DNA of 22,026 nucleotides from an uncultured bacterium (GCA_900551675.1 URXH01000025.1:1-22026), one strand, 5' to 3'; positions 8,758 to 15,800 are shown, counted from the first letter of the stretch. Program-made: numbers and translations. Notes: generated by a model not told the origin, from the letters alone.

Positions 8758-8945
8758 ATTTTTTTATAAGAGTCGGGCGGGCAAGAAAAAAATATTCTCA
8801 GGAATACTTGGTTGAGCAGGCTGATATTATACCGCAGCATTTATACCGTATTGAAAATAAAAAAGTTTGTCCTACAATTCCAGTGGTTGTGAACATCGCG
8901 AAAGCTTTGGATTTTTCACTTGACAGATTACTGCCTATTTTCTAA
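8754..8945 (+). CDS. Small XRE-type HTH regulator
   Basis: At 63 residues this is little more than one helix-turn-helix domain. FIRVGRARKKYSQEYLVEQA, then PQHLYRIENKK, then NIAKALDFSLDRLL follow the Cro/C1-type pattern (arginine-rich helix 1, SQE-L, recognition helix before IEN, and a final I-KAL-SLD-LL). It should bind DNA as a dimer and has no ligand or protease domain. The N-terminus is shorter than usual, with only about five residues before helix 1, so it is either a minimal protein or one trimmed by the same rearrangement that removed the pilin N-terminus. The Shine-Dalgarno sequence is weak. It lies back to back with the prepilin-like pseudogene and ends at a strong terminator. Confidence 0.7.
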   Translation: MNFFIRVGRARKKYSQEYLVEQADIIPQHLYRIENKKVCPTIPVVVNIAKALDFSLDRLLPIF

Positions 8946-8947
8946 AT

Positions 8948-8985
8948 AAAATTATCTGTTTTTTTATAAAAAAACAGATAATTTT
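8948..8985. terminator. Bidirectional rho-independent terminator
   Basis: A perfect inverted repeat: AAAATTATCTG plus seven T, a 2-base centre, then seven A plus CAGATAATTTT, with T-rich or A-rich tails on both sides. It sits between the convergent HTH gene and atpG gamma and can serve both. Confidence 0.85.
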
Positions 8986-9012
8986 TTATCACTTTTATTC
9001 AATATTTAATAA

Positions 9013-9945
9013 TTATCCTAACTGAGCGTTAGCGCCTGAAACTACTTCTATAATTTCCTGGGTAATTGCAAATTGACGTGTTTTATTGTATTCAACAGAT
9101 AATTCGTTAATCATTTTTTCCGCGTTGCTGGTAGCAGCAGACATTGCTGTCATTCTGCTTGCGAGTTCACTTGCCTGAGCTTCTAATAATGACTGGTATA
9201 AAATGTTTGTCATATACATAGGAACAACTTTTTGCAAAATATTATGCATATCAGGCATAAATTCCATTAAAGGATCTATCACATTATCATGAAGTTTTTC
9301 TTCATCATCGTGCAAACCTTTGAGCGGCAATATTGTCCAGTTTTCAACAAAATAGCTCATCATATTTTTAAATCTCGTTGTTATAACTTCAATTTTGTCT
9401 ATTTTATGAGATACAAAATATTCTGCAATATCTTCGATTATTATTTTAGCACCTTCTCCAGAAGGGTTATTAGCAACGCCGAGATAGGTTTTCACAATTT
9501 CGCAGTCAAAATCTTTACATTTCCTTTTTAAAGAAGAAATGCCCTTTTGTCCGACTATAAACAGAATTGTTTTAATGCCCTGATTCTGATAATCTTTTAT
9601 AGTCTGCAGTGTTTTTCTTACTACATTGGCATTATAAGCTCCGGCAAGCCCTTTGTTAGATGTTATAACAAGAAGTCCTACGGTTTTTATTTCTCTTACC
9701 TTCAAAAGTTCTGGATAATTATCAACTGCTGATTTAATCTTGAGACTCTGTGCGCTGTATGAACCAACAGATGCTAAAAGCTTTTTGAACATACCGGTTA
9801 GTTCATATGTAAACGGTCTTGACGCTTTAACAGTATTTTCAGCCTTTTTAACCTTTGCGGCTGCGACCATTTTCATTGCACGCGTTATTTTTTGTGTACT
9901 TTTGACGCTCTGTATTCTGTTTTTTATATCTTTCAAATTTGCCAT
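9013..9945 (-). CDS. atpG: ATP synthase gamma subunit
   Basis: The gamma subunit forms the central shaft of F1 and transmits rotation from the c-ring to the alpha/beta hexamer. The 310-residue form starting with MANLKDIKNRIQSVKSTQKI fits the family exactly. A longer version from a TTG at 9975 would add ten residues that do not belong to the family, so the ATG at 9943-9945 is preferred. Diagnostic parts are the N-terminal coiled coil with ITRAMKMVAAAKV and the C-terminal ASELASRMTAMSAATSNAEKM helix with QFAITQEIIEVVSGA. No clear Shine-Dalgarno sequence precedes the ATG. It is the last gene of the operon, but a 386-bp repeat-bearing gap with its own candidate promoters separates it from atpA, so gamma may be expressed partly on its own. 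Confidence 0.95.
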   Translation of the reverse strand: MANLKDIKNRIQSVKSTQKITRAMKMVAAAKVKKAENTVKASRPFTYELTGMFKKLLASVGSYSAQSLKIKSAVDNYPELLKVREIKTVGLLVITSNKGLAGAYNANVVRKTLQTIKDYQNQGIKTILFIVGQKGISSLKRKCKDFDCEIVKTYLGVANNPSGEGAKIIIEDIAEYFVSHKIDKIEVITTRFKNMMSYFVENWTILPLKGLHDDEEKLHDNVIDPLMEFMPDMHNILQKVVPMYMTNILYQSLLEAQASELASRMTAMSAATSNAEKMINELSVEYNKTRQFAITQEIIEVVSGANAQLG

Positions 9946-9950
9946 TTTTA

Positions 9951-10130
9951 TACCATAGCTTACAATTGTTTTCAAGGCGCTTTTTATTTGTTCTGCATTA
10001 ACTTATTCTATTTTGGCATTACCGCTTTATTCTGTCAACGCACTCGGGTACTTTTGTCATCCTGAACTCGTTTTAGGAACTTTTTCTTGTCCCTCGCACC
10101 TTTTTTGCTTTATAAACTTTCCTTTCTTTT
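9951..10130. repeat. Tandem repeat unit 1 between atpA and atpG
   Basis: Aligned at an offset of 180 bases with 10131 onward. Over the first 117 bases I count 7 mismatches, so about 110 of 117 are identical. The rest still aligns with small gaps, including TCATCCTGAAC, a CCT-CGCACC stretch and CCTTTCTT. CCTGAACTCGTTTTAGG forms a small imperfect hairpin. The unit includes a candidate minus-strand promoter. Confidence 0.85.
10010..10038 (-). promoter_or_regulatory. Candidate promoter for atpG gamma (repeat unit 1 copy)
   Basis: On the minus strand: TTGACA (10038-10033), 17 bases, CAAAAT (10015-10010). The -35 is a perfect consensus and the -10 matches at four of six positions. The start would fall about 58 bases before the gamma ATG. 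Confidence 0.4.
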
Positions 10131-10189
10131 TACTATAGCTTACAACTGCTTTCGAGGCGCTTTTTATTTGTTCTGCATTAACTTATTCT

Positions 10190-10218
10190 ATTTTGGCATT
10201 ACCGCTTTGTTTTGTCAA
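10190..10218 (-). promoter_or_regulatory. Candidate promoter for atpG gamma (repeat unit 2 copy)
   Basis: Same arrangement as in unit 1, with TTGACA and CAAAAT both intact and the 17-base spacer kept although the spacer itself carries differences. Transcripts from here would run through unit 1. Confidence 0.38.
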
Positions 10219-10297
10219 CGCACTCGGGTACTTTCGTCATCCTGAACGTCAGATTGATCTCTGCGTTTCAGGCTCTTTGCTTACTCCTAGCACCTTT

Positions 10298-10314
10298 ACA
10301 GCTATATAAGCTGT
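10298..10314 (-). terminator. Hairpin just after atpA
   Basis: ACAGCT at 10298-10303 and AGCTGT at 10309-10314 form a 6-bp stem with a 5-base loop, about 18 bases past the atpA stop in the minus direction. No T-run follows, so it is more likely an mRNA-stabilising or processing hairpin than a full terminator. Confidence 0.3.
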
Positions 10315-10331
10315 CCTTTCTTGATAACTGC

Positions 10332-11843
10332 CTAAAAAGTCTTCTTGAAGTTTTGCAATGCCTGTTTAATCTCTTCTTTATCGGCATCTTCAAGTTTTGC
10401 TCCTTCATTAAGTCTTGAAGCAAGATCAGAAAGGTTTGTATTAAGGTAAGCAAACCATTCTTTTTTGAATTTGCTGATTTCAGTATTTGCTACATCATCA
10501 AGAATTCCTTCGTTTGCGGCAAACAAAATTGTAACCTGTTCTGCAACGCTTAAAGGGTTATATTGAGGCTGTTTCAACACTTCTGTCAGTTTTTCGCCTC
10601 TAAGAAGCTGATTTTTTGTTGCCTGATCAAGATCAGATGCAAATTGTGCAAAAGCTTCAAGTTCTCTGAATTGAGCCAGATCAAGTCTTAACTTTCCTGC
10701 GACCTGCTTAATGGCTTTAGTCTGTGCTGCACCGCCTACACGTGATACTGAAATACCTGCGTTGATAGCCGGTCTTACACCAGAGTTAAACAGGTTTGAT
10801 TCTAAGAAAATCTGTCCGTCAGTAATAGAAATTACGTTTGTCGGGATGTAAGCGGAAACATCTCCTGCCTGAGTTTCGATAATAGGCAGGGCTGTAATGC
10901 TGCCTCCGCCCAATTCATCATTAAGCTTTACCGCACGTTCAAGCAATCTTGAGTGCAGGTAGAATACGTCCCCCGGATATGCTTCACGTCCCGGTGGTCT
11001 TTTAAGAAGCAAGCTCATTGCACGATATGCCTGAGCATGTTTTGACAAATCATCATAAATGATTAAAACATCTTTGCCCTGTTCCATAAATTCTTCACCT
11101 ATTGCAACCCCTGCAAACGGAGCGATATACTGCAAAGGTGCTGCTTCATTGGCTGTTGCCGATACAATGATTGAATATTCCATAGCACCGTGTTCTTCCA
11201 GAGTTTTTGCGATTTGTGCTACGGTTGAAGCTTTCTGGCCGATTGCAACGTAAATACAAATTACGTTCTGCCCTTTCTGATTGATAATCGTATCAATTGC
11301 AATTGCGGTTTTACCTGTCTGTCTGTCGCCGATAATTAATTCACGCTGTCCTCTGCCGATGGGTGTTAAAGCGTCAATCGCAGTTAAACCTGTCTGCAAA
11401 GGCTGATGAACTGATTTTCTAGCAACAATACCGGGGGCAACTCTTTCTATCGGGCGTGTTTTACCTGCCTCGATTTCACCTTTTCCGTCAATAGGTTTGC
11501 CTGTCGGATCAACAATTCTTCCGATAAGAGCATCGCCGACAGGGACTGATGCAATTCTGCCTGTAGTTTTAACGGTCATGCCTTCTTTAATCTGGGTGTA
11601 TTCTCCGAGAATTACTACACCGACATTATCTTCTTCTAGGTTCAGTGTAATTCCGAGAGTATTTTTCCCGTCTTCAAACGTTACAAGCTCATTTGACATT
11701 ACATTTCTCAGTCCGTATATTCTTGCGATACCATCTCCGACTTCAATTACCGTTCCCGTATTTGATACTTCGGATTGAAGGTCGTAGTTTTCGATTTTGC
11801 TTTTAATTATAGAACTGATTTCATCCGGTTTAATAAGTGCCAT
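10332..11843 (-). CDS. atpA: ATP synthase alpha subunit
   Basis: The non-catalytic nucleotide-binding subunit of F1, 503 residues, full family length. The beta-barrel N-terminus (VIEVGDGIARIYGL), the P-loop GDRQTGKT at 172-179, the IYVAIGQKAS segment, the DDLSKHAQAYR stretch, PGREAYPGD and the signature PAINAGISVSRVGGAAQ carrying the arginine that reaches the catalytic site are all present. The C-terminal helical domain is complete. Its Shine-Dalgarno sequence AAGGGGA lies about six bases before the ATG. It follows the delta gene by 10 bases. The usual beta and epsilon genes do not follow, as in cyanobacteria, where they form a separate operon. Confidence 0.98.
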   Translation of the reverse strand: MALIKPDEISSIIKSKIENYDLQSEVSNTGTVIEVGDGIARIYGLRNVMSNELVTFEDGKNTLGITLNLEEDNVGVVILGEYTQIKEGMTVKTTGRIASVPVGDALIGRIVDPTGKPIDGKGEIEAGKTRPIERVAPGIVARKSVHQPLQTGLTAIDALTPIGRGQRELIIGDRQTGKTAIAIDTIINQKGQNVICIYVAIGQKASTVAQIAKTLEEHGAMEYSIIVSATANEAAPLQYIAPFAGVAIGEEFMEQGKDVLIIYDDLSKHAQAYRAMSLLLKRPPGREAYPGDVFYLHSRLLERAVKLNDELGGGSITALPIIETQAGDVSAYIPTNVISITDGQIFLESNLFNSGVRPAINAGISVSRVGGAAQTKAIKQVAGKLRLDLAQFRELEAFAQFASDLDQATKNQLLRGEKLTEVLKQPQYNPLSVAEQVTILFAANEGILDDVANTEISKFKKEWFAYLNTNLSDLASRLNEGAKLEDADKEEIKQALQNFKKTF

Positions 11844-11853
11844 AATTTCCCCT

Positions 11854-12408
11854 TTATATTATATTTTTGCTTAAACTTTCCAATTTATTTTTCAGGCTGT
11901 TATCAATGACATCGTCATCAATTTTTATAATCAGCCCTCCAATAATTTCATCATCTAATAGCCAGCTGACGTTCACCTGTTTTTGTAATTTTGCTTGAAG
12001 TTTTTCTGTTAATCTTTGTTTTCTGTCCTCAGAAAGCTCAACTGCAGAAACAACTTCAACACGTTTAATATTATTTATATCATCAACTTCGCTTTTATAG
12101 CATTGAATAATTTGATCTAATTCATTAAATCTTTTTTTATCAATCAATATTTTCAGGAAATTAGCGGTTTTATCGCTGATTTGATTTGCAAAAACACTGT
12201 CTATAATTTCATTTTTTGTATTTATTGAAATTGAAGGGTTTTCAAGAACTTTTACAAGTTCATCAGATTCTGAAGTAATTTCTTTTACAGTATTCAAATC
12301 ATTCAGGATAGCTTCATACGTCATTACGCCATCTTTGCCGACTTTTATTAAAGAATCCGCATAATTTTTTGCTGATGTAGAGATTTGTTTTTCCGTATTG
12401 CCAATCAT
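11854..12408 (-). CDS. atpH: ATP synthase delta subunit
   Basis: The delta (OSCP-like) subunit sits on top of F1 and clamps it to the b/b' stalk. At 184 residues it has normal length. The N-terminal helical domain (ISTSAKNYADSLIKVGKDG) and the conserved C-terminal part with VEVVSAVELSEDRKQRL, then KVNVSWLLDDEIIGGLIIKI and a final LKNKLESLSK match the family, in which the I-GG-II stretch is diagnostic. AAGGTG serves as ribosome binding site. The gene begins 4 bases after atpF ends and stops 10 bases before atpA, so all three are translated from one message. Confidence 0.95.
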   Translation of the reverse strand: MIGNTEKQISTSAKNYADSLIKVGKDGVMTYEAILNDLNTVKEITSESDELVKVLENPSISINTKNEIIDSVFANQISDKTANFLKILIDKKRFNELDQIIQCYKSEVDDINNIKRVEVVSAVELSEDRKQRLTEKLQAKLQKQVNVSWLLDDEIIGGLIIKIDDDVIDNSLKNKLESLSKNII

Positions 12409-12412
12409 AAGA

Positions 12413-12916
12413 TTACACCTTGTCTATATTTTCAATGCTTTCATCAATAAACTTGTTATGCAGTTCAGGATTATTTGCGATAGAGTGTTTAATATGCTGT
12501 TTAGCAAGTTCTATTGATGCACGTAAAGTTTTTGCTGTCATTTGAGCCGATAAAGTTTTTTCTTCGGCAGAAATGACTCTTGAAATATTTTTTTCTATAA
12601 GCTGAACCTGTTCTTCTGTATTTGATAATATTTGTCTTGCAATTCCTTCACCTCTTTGTGAGGCTTCATCAAGACGCTGTTTAATATCTTCATTAATATG
12701 TTCGATTGATTTTTCGGCATCAAGAAGTTTATTTTTGGCATTTTCACGTTCATTCTTTGCATTATTAATTGTGTTAATGATATCCTGTTTTATTTTTTCA
12801 ACACCGGAGGATATATTTAATTTTTTGAACAATACTGCAAAAATAATCAGCAATACTGCAAAATTAAAAGTATTTGATTCAACTATTAAGTTCCAAAAAT
12901 TTGCCAATTCGTTCAT
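12413..12916 (-). CDS. atpF: ATP synthase b subunit
   Basis: A membrane-anchored stator subunit of 167 residues. One N-terminal membrane segment (about 14-30, FNFAVLLIIFAVLFKKL) is followed by a long charged coiled coil rich in E, K and Q that runs to the C-terminus. It pairs with the b' protein encoded just upstream, as in cyanobacteria and chloroplasts, where b and b' form a heterodimer. It is recognised by position, length and topology, plus the FLIVE/NFWNLIVES-like N-terminus, because b subunits share little sequence. It starts one base after the b' stop codon. Confidence 0.92.
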   Translation of the reverse strand: MNELANFWNLIVESNTFNFAVLLIIFAVLFKKLNISSGVEKIKQDIINTINNAKNERENAKNKLLDAEKSIEHINEDIKQRLDEASQRGEGIARQILSNTEEQVQLIEKNISRVISAEEKTLSAQMTAKTLRASIELAKQHIKHSIANNPELHNKFIDESIENIDKV

Positions 12917-12917
12917 A

Positions 12918-13385
12918 TTAACTCAAAATCCTGTTTACAAGTTCAATATCGGGATTTTCTATTTTTGTATCTATCCCTGTTATTTTAGAAGATATTACTT
13001 CTGCCAGATCTTTAACTTTTGCTTTCAGTTCTTCTGTTGTAATCTGAGCTTCCTGCTGCAGGTTTGATTTGGCAGAAGCTATTTCTTCTCTAGATTTTTC
13101 TTTTGCCTGCGCTGTCATTGATCTGGAATTTTCGTTTGCAGCATTAACTTTATCTGCAACAAGTTTTTTTGAATCCGAAACTGATTTATCTAATTTTGCT
13201 TCTCTATCTTTGAGAATAGCATCTGCTCTTGCGTTAGAGTTTATAGCATCATTTTTTGCATCATTTATGAATTTTTCACGTTCATTCATGACTTTTTCAA
13301 TCGGTTTATAAAAGATTATATTCATTATGATTGTGAATATAATAAAACTTATTGCTGAAACTAAGAATGTTGCATTAAATTCCAT
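12918..13385 (-). CDS. atpF2: ATP synthase b' subunit
   Basis: The second peripheral-stalk subunit, 155 residues, with one membrane segment near residues 5-25 (FLVSAISFIIFTIIMNIIFY) followed by YKPIEKVMNEREKFI and a long Ala/Lys/Glu coiled coil. The position between c and b identifies it as b' (often called atpG in cyanobacterial nomenclature), not a duplicate of b. KPI...V...R...I is a typical start of the stalk helix. CGGAGA precedes the ATG. It starts 13 bases after atpE ends and is followed by b with one base between. Having separate b and b' genes is a feature of cyanobacteria, chloroplasts and a few other groups. Confidence 0.92.
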   Translation of the reverse strand: MEFNATFLVSAISFIIFTIIMNIIFYKPIEKVMNEREKFINDAKNDAINSNARADAILKDREAKLDKSVSDSKKLVADKVNAANENSRSMTAQAKEKSREEIASAKSNLQQEAQITTEELKAKVKDLAEVISSKITGIDTKIENPDIELVNRILS

Positions 13386-13398
13386 TGTTTTTCTCCGA

Positions 13399-13638
13399 TT
13401 ATTTGCCTAACAATAAGAAAGCGATAACGAATGCATACAGTGCACAAGCTTCTGATAATGCTGCACCGAGAAGGAAAAACCCGAAAGCTTTACCTGCTAC
13501 TTCAGGCTGTCTTGAAACTGCATCCATCAAACCTTTTGTAGCGAAACCGATACCCAGTCCTGCGCCTACTGCACCGAAGCCGATTGCAATACCTGCACCT
13601 AAGTGTGCCATTTGTGAAATTGTAGCTGTGTCAACCAT
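13399..13638 (-). CDS. atpE: ATP synthase c subunit
   Basis: The c-ring subunit of FO, 79 residues in two membrane helices. The helix-packing pattern G-x-G-x-G-x-G is at residues 25-31, the polar loop SRQPE is at 42-46, and the ion-carrying carboxylate is E63 in LSEACALY. Na+-binding rings carry Gln in the first helix at the position occupied here by I30 and usually Ser after the Glu, where this protein has A64, so proton coupling is predicted. AGGAGAG is a strong ribosome binding site, fitting the high copy number of c in the complex. It lies 38 bases after atpB. Confidence 0.97.
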   Translation of the reverse strand: MVDTATISQMAHLGAGIAIGFGAVGAGLGIGFATKGLMDAVSRQPEVAGKAFGFFLLGAALSEACALYAFVIAFLLLGK

Positions 13639-13676
13639 TTTTTCTCTCCTTTATTTAATACTTTTTATCAAAGTAA

Positions 13677-14369
13677 CTAATGTTCCTCTCCTGTCGCTGA
13701 ACCTATATAAGCTATTGTCAGCATCATAAATACGGTTGCCTGAATAAATGCAACCAGTATTTCAAAAAGCATTATCGGAAGCGGCAGAAAATATGCCAAT
13801 CCGCCTAATGCTATTGATACAAGAATTTCGCCTGCAAATATATTCGCAAAAAGTCGGATTGCAAGGCTTAAAGGTCTTGTAAACATTTCTAAAAGTTCAA
13901 CAAGCGCCATTACAATTCCCGTAAAACTTAATTCATGCAAAAAGAATTTCGGTCCTTTTGCACGAATTCCCATAAATACATAATATATTAATACTATAAT
14001 TGCCATAGCGGCAGTTAAGTTAATATCATTTGTAGGAGAAGCAAGTTCTCCGCCGTTTTTCAGGTGGATTATTCTTAAAGGGAGCTGTCCCATTAAATTT
14101 GCCGTAACTATAAACAAAAACAGAGATGCAACAAGCGGAATATGACGTCTGTTATCATTTTCTACCATTGTGTCAAGTGTTCCGTAGAAAAATTTCATAA
14201 TGCTTTCGGAAACAGCCTGAAGTTTTCCGGGAACAAGTGATAAATTCCTTGTTGCAAGAACAGCGAAAATTATCACAACTGCCATTGCAAACCACATTGT
14301 AAATATGGTATCAAGGTTAACACTTATAGCATGACCTCCGAGATTTAATGTGTAAATCCAATGTTCCAT
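13677..14369 (-). CDS. atpB: ATP synthase a subunit
   Basis: The a subunit forms the proton half-channels against the c-ring. The 230 residues contain about five membrane helices. The essential arginine is R172 in PLSLAIRLFANIFAGE, and Q210 in the last helix region (AFIQATVFMMLTIAYI) matches the second conserved polar position. It is the first gene of the operon, with GGGAGA before the ATG. An atpI gene is commonly found upstream in cyanobacteria, but here the gene directly upstream is the divergent birA, so atpI is absent from this position. Confidence 0.97.
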   Translation of the reverse strand: MEHWIYTLNLGGHAISVNLDTIFTMWFAMAVVIIFAVLATRNLSLVPGKLQAVSESIMKFFYGTLDTMVENDNRRHIPLVASLFLFIVTANLMGQLPLRIIHLKNGGELASPTNDINLTAAMAIIVLIYYVFMGIRAKGPKFFLHELSFTGIVMALVELLEMFTRPLSLAIRLFANIFAGEILVSIALGGLAYFLPLPIMLFEILVAFIQATVFMMLTIAYIGSATGEEH

Positions 14370-14394
14370 GATAGATTCTCTCCCTTACGAATTT

Positions 14395-14423
14395 ATTTTA
14401 ACTCCCTGAAAAAAAAATCGCAA
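14395..14423 (-). promoter_or_regulatory. Promoter candidate for the ATP synthase operon
   Basis: Minus strand: TTGCGA (14423-14418), 17 bases including a run of nine T, TAAAAT (14400-14395). A start near 14388 would give a leader of about 20 bases holding the GGGAGA ribosome binding site of atpB. Confidence 0.5.
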
Positions 14424-14431
14424 ATATTTTT

Positions 14432-14461
14432 TTGTTTGTTCTAAAATTGTTTATGTACAAT
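14432..14461 (+). promoter_or_regulatory. Promoter candidate for birA
   Basis: TTGTTT (14432-14437), 18 bases, TACAAT (14456-14461). It lies back to back with the ATP synthase promoter. It covers the ATG at 14460, which argues against that codon as the birA start. Confidence 0.42.
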
Positions 14462-14474
14462 GATTTCGGAGTTC

Positions 14475-15209
14475 ATGGTATTGAAAATTATACATTTAGA
14501 TGAGATTGATTCAACAAATTCTTATGCAAAATTAAATTTTGATAAATTTGATGATAGAACAGCAATTTCTGCAGATACGCAGACAGCAGGACGCGGGCGA
14601 TATGACAGAAAATGGGTGGATCTTGGATCTGGTAATTTATTTTTGTCAGTAGTATTGAAGCCGTCAAATGATTTAAAGCAGGTTTATGCCTGTATACCCC
14701 AGTATTTAGCTGTTGTTTTATCAAATATTTTAAGAGATTATGGAATTTCTCCTTCGATAAAGTGGCCGAATGATGTATTGGTGAATGATGCCAAAATCGC
14801 TGGCATTCTTTGTGAAAGTGTCATGAGAAAAAATATTTTTCAAGGGTTGGTTTTAGGCATAGGTGTTAATTTGAATGCTCAAAAAGACGATTTCGCAAAG
14901 ATTCATGATAAAACAGCAACATCTTTAAATATTGAACTCGGATGTGAATACGTGGATAAACAGGTATTTACTGAAAAATTACTATCTGCTTTTTTTGAAA
15001 ATTATGATGAATTTTTGAATAAAGGTTTTGTGTATATAAAAGATGAATATATAAAATCATGCAAATTTTTAGGAAAAGACATCTGTGTGAAAGGTTTCCG
15101 CGAAGAAATTACAGGCATTGCAAAAGATATTTCTGACACAGGTGCTCTTGTGCTTGAGAATAAAGGAAAAGATGTTGTTTTAACAATGGGTGATATATCA
15201 GGAGGTTAA
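14475..15209 (+). CDS. birA: Biotin--[acetyl-CoA carboxylase] ligase, without DNA-binding domain
   Basis: The enzyme makes biotinyl-AMP and transfers biotin to the lysine of the biotin carboxyl carrier protein. It is 244 residues from the ATG at 14475. The family motifs are IIHLDEIDSTNSYAK, AGRGRYDRKW (the biotinyl-AMP loop, with Asp where Gly is usual), SIKWPNDVLV with the catalytic-site lysine, and GLVLGIGVNLN. The N-terminal winged-helix repressor domain of the E. coli protein is missing, so it is a monofunctional ligase. An in-frame ATG at 14460 sits inside the -10 box. GGAG at 14468-14471 is only 3 bases from the ATG at 14475 and 9 bases from a TTG at 14481, so the TTG is also possible. 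The next gene follows after 3 bases. Confidence 0.93.
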   Translation: MVLKIIHLDEIDSTNSYAKLNFDKFDDRTAISADTQTAGRGRYDRKWVDLGSGNLFLSVVLKPSNDLKQVYACIPQYLAVVLSNILRDYGISPSIKWPNDVLVNDAKIAGILCESVMRKNIFQGLVLGIGVNLNAQKDDFAKIHDKTATSLNIELGCEYVDKQVFTEKLLSAFFENYDEFLNKGFVYIKDEYIKSCKFLGKDICVKGFREEITGIAKDISDTGALVLENKGKDVVLTMGDISGG

Positions 15210-15212
15210 TTT

Positions 15213-15800
15213 ATGAAAAAGCTTGCTTTGCTTGGCTCTGGTGAAAGTTCGGTTCTTAATGCAATTATAAAATATTTTAAAGATAAAGATGTTGGGATAT
15301 CTATTTTGTCTGATAATGAGCATAGTGATTTTTATTTAAAATCGAAGGAAGAAGGTATGAATGTAAAATATCTTTCTGCTGAAAAGACTTTTGAATATTT
15401 TTCATCGCATGATTTTGATTTAATCGTTCTTTGCGATTATAGAAACGAATTATGTGCTGATGTGCTTGAAACAGGCCGATTTATATCTATTCAGCCGTCA
15501 TTGCTGCCTGCATTTAAAGGTAAAGATGCAATCGAGCGCGCTTTTATGGCAGGAGTCAAGGTGTCAGGTGTAACGGTTTATTCTTTAAATGCAAACGAAA
15601 ATGATGAAAAAATTATTGCCCAATATCCTGTTTTAATCAGTAATGAAACTCATTTTGATGAATTTAAGTCTGATATTTATCATCTTGAGGCTGTATTATA
15701 TCCTATTGTAATAGATAAACTATTGAAAGACGAAGTTTTTGATTTTCCTGATTTAATGAATAGCTGTTCCTGCGAGGGAGGATGCGGTGGTTGTCATTAA
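15213..15800 (+). CDS. PurN-like formyltransferase-fold protein with lost catalytic residues and Cys-rich tail
   Basis: A 195-residue protein with the fold of glycinamide ribonucleotide formyltransferase. Visible similarities are the LLGSGESSVLNAII start, SIQPSLLPAFKG against the PurN NIHPSLLP-PG motif, an AGVKVSGVTVYSL strand and a final YPIVIDKLL helix. All three catalytic positions of PurN differ: Asn to S92, His to Q94, and Asp of the DGGP loop to N130 in NENDEK, with the glycines of that loop also gone. The C-terminus ends SCSCEGGCGGCH, which could bind a metal or Fe-S cluster. It is therefore unlikely to be a working PurN; a binding or regulatory role is more likely. AGGAGG overlaps the end of birA 3 bases upstream, so the two are one operon. 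Confidence 0.7.
   Translation: MKKLALLGSGESSVLNAIIKYFKDKDVGISILSDNEHSDFYLKSKEEGMNVKYLSAEKTFEYFSSHDFDLIVLCDYRNELCADVLETGRFISIQPSLLPAFKGKDAIERAFMAGVKVSGVTVYSLNANENDEKIIAQYPVLISNETHFDEFKSDIYHLEAVLYPIVIDKLLKDEVFDFPDLMNSCSCEGGCGGCH

Larger units (their letters stand above)
10131..10325. repeat. Tandem repeat unit 2 between atpA and atpG
   Basis: Second copy of the 180-base unit, about 15 bases longer because of an insertion around 10248-10262. Here CCTGAACG and CGTTTCAGG pair as a better stem than in unit 1. It ends just after the atpA stop codon (minus strand). The two units fill nearly all of the gap between atpA and atpG. Confidence 0.82.

Noticed and set aside
9946..9975. N-terminal extension of ATP synthase gamma from a TTG
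   Set aside because: The ten extra residues do not fit the family, while MANLKDIKNRI at 9945 is the standard gamma start.
9951..10325. Repeats considered as a CRISPR array or an insertion-sequence remnant
   Set aside because: There are only two direct units of about 180 bases, without spacers, terminal inverted repeats or transposase fragments.
11497..11778. Plus-strand open frame of 93 codons opposite atpA
   Set aside because: It lies wholly antisense to a highly conserved gene and its translation shows no domain pattern; it is a codon-bias shadow.
13069..13311. Plus-strand frame opposite the b' gene, Phe/Ser/Ala-rich
   Set aside because: Antisense translation of a coiled-coil gene gives this composition artificially; the minus-strand b' gene is well supported.
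15213..15800. Annotation as a functional purN or fmt
   Set aside because: The catalytic Asn, His and Asp are all replaced, and the protein lacks the C-terminal domain of methionyl-tRNA formyltransferase.
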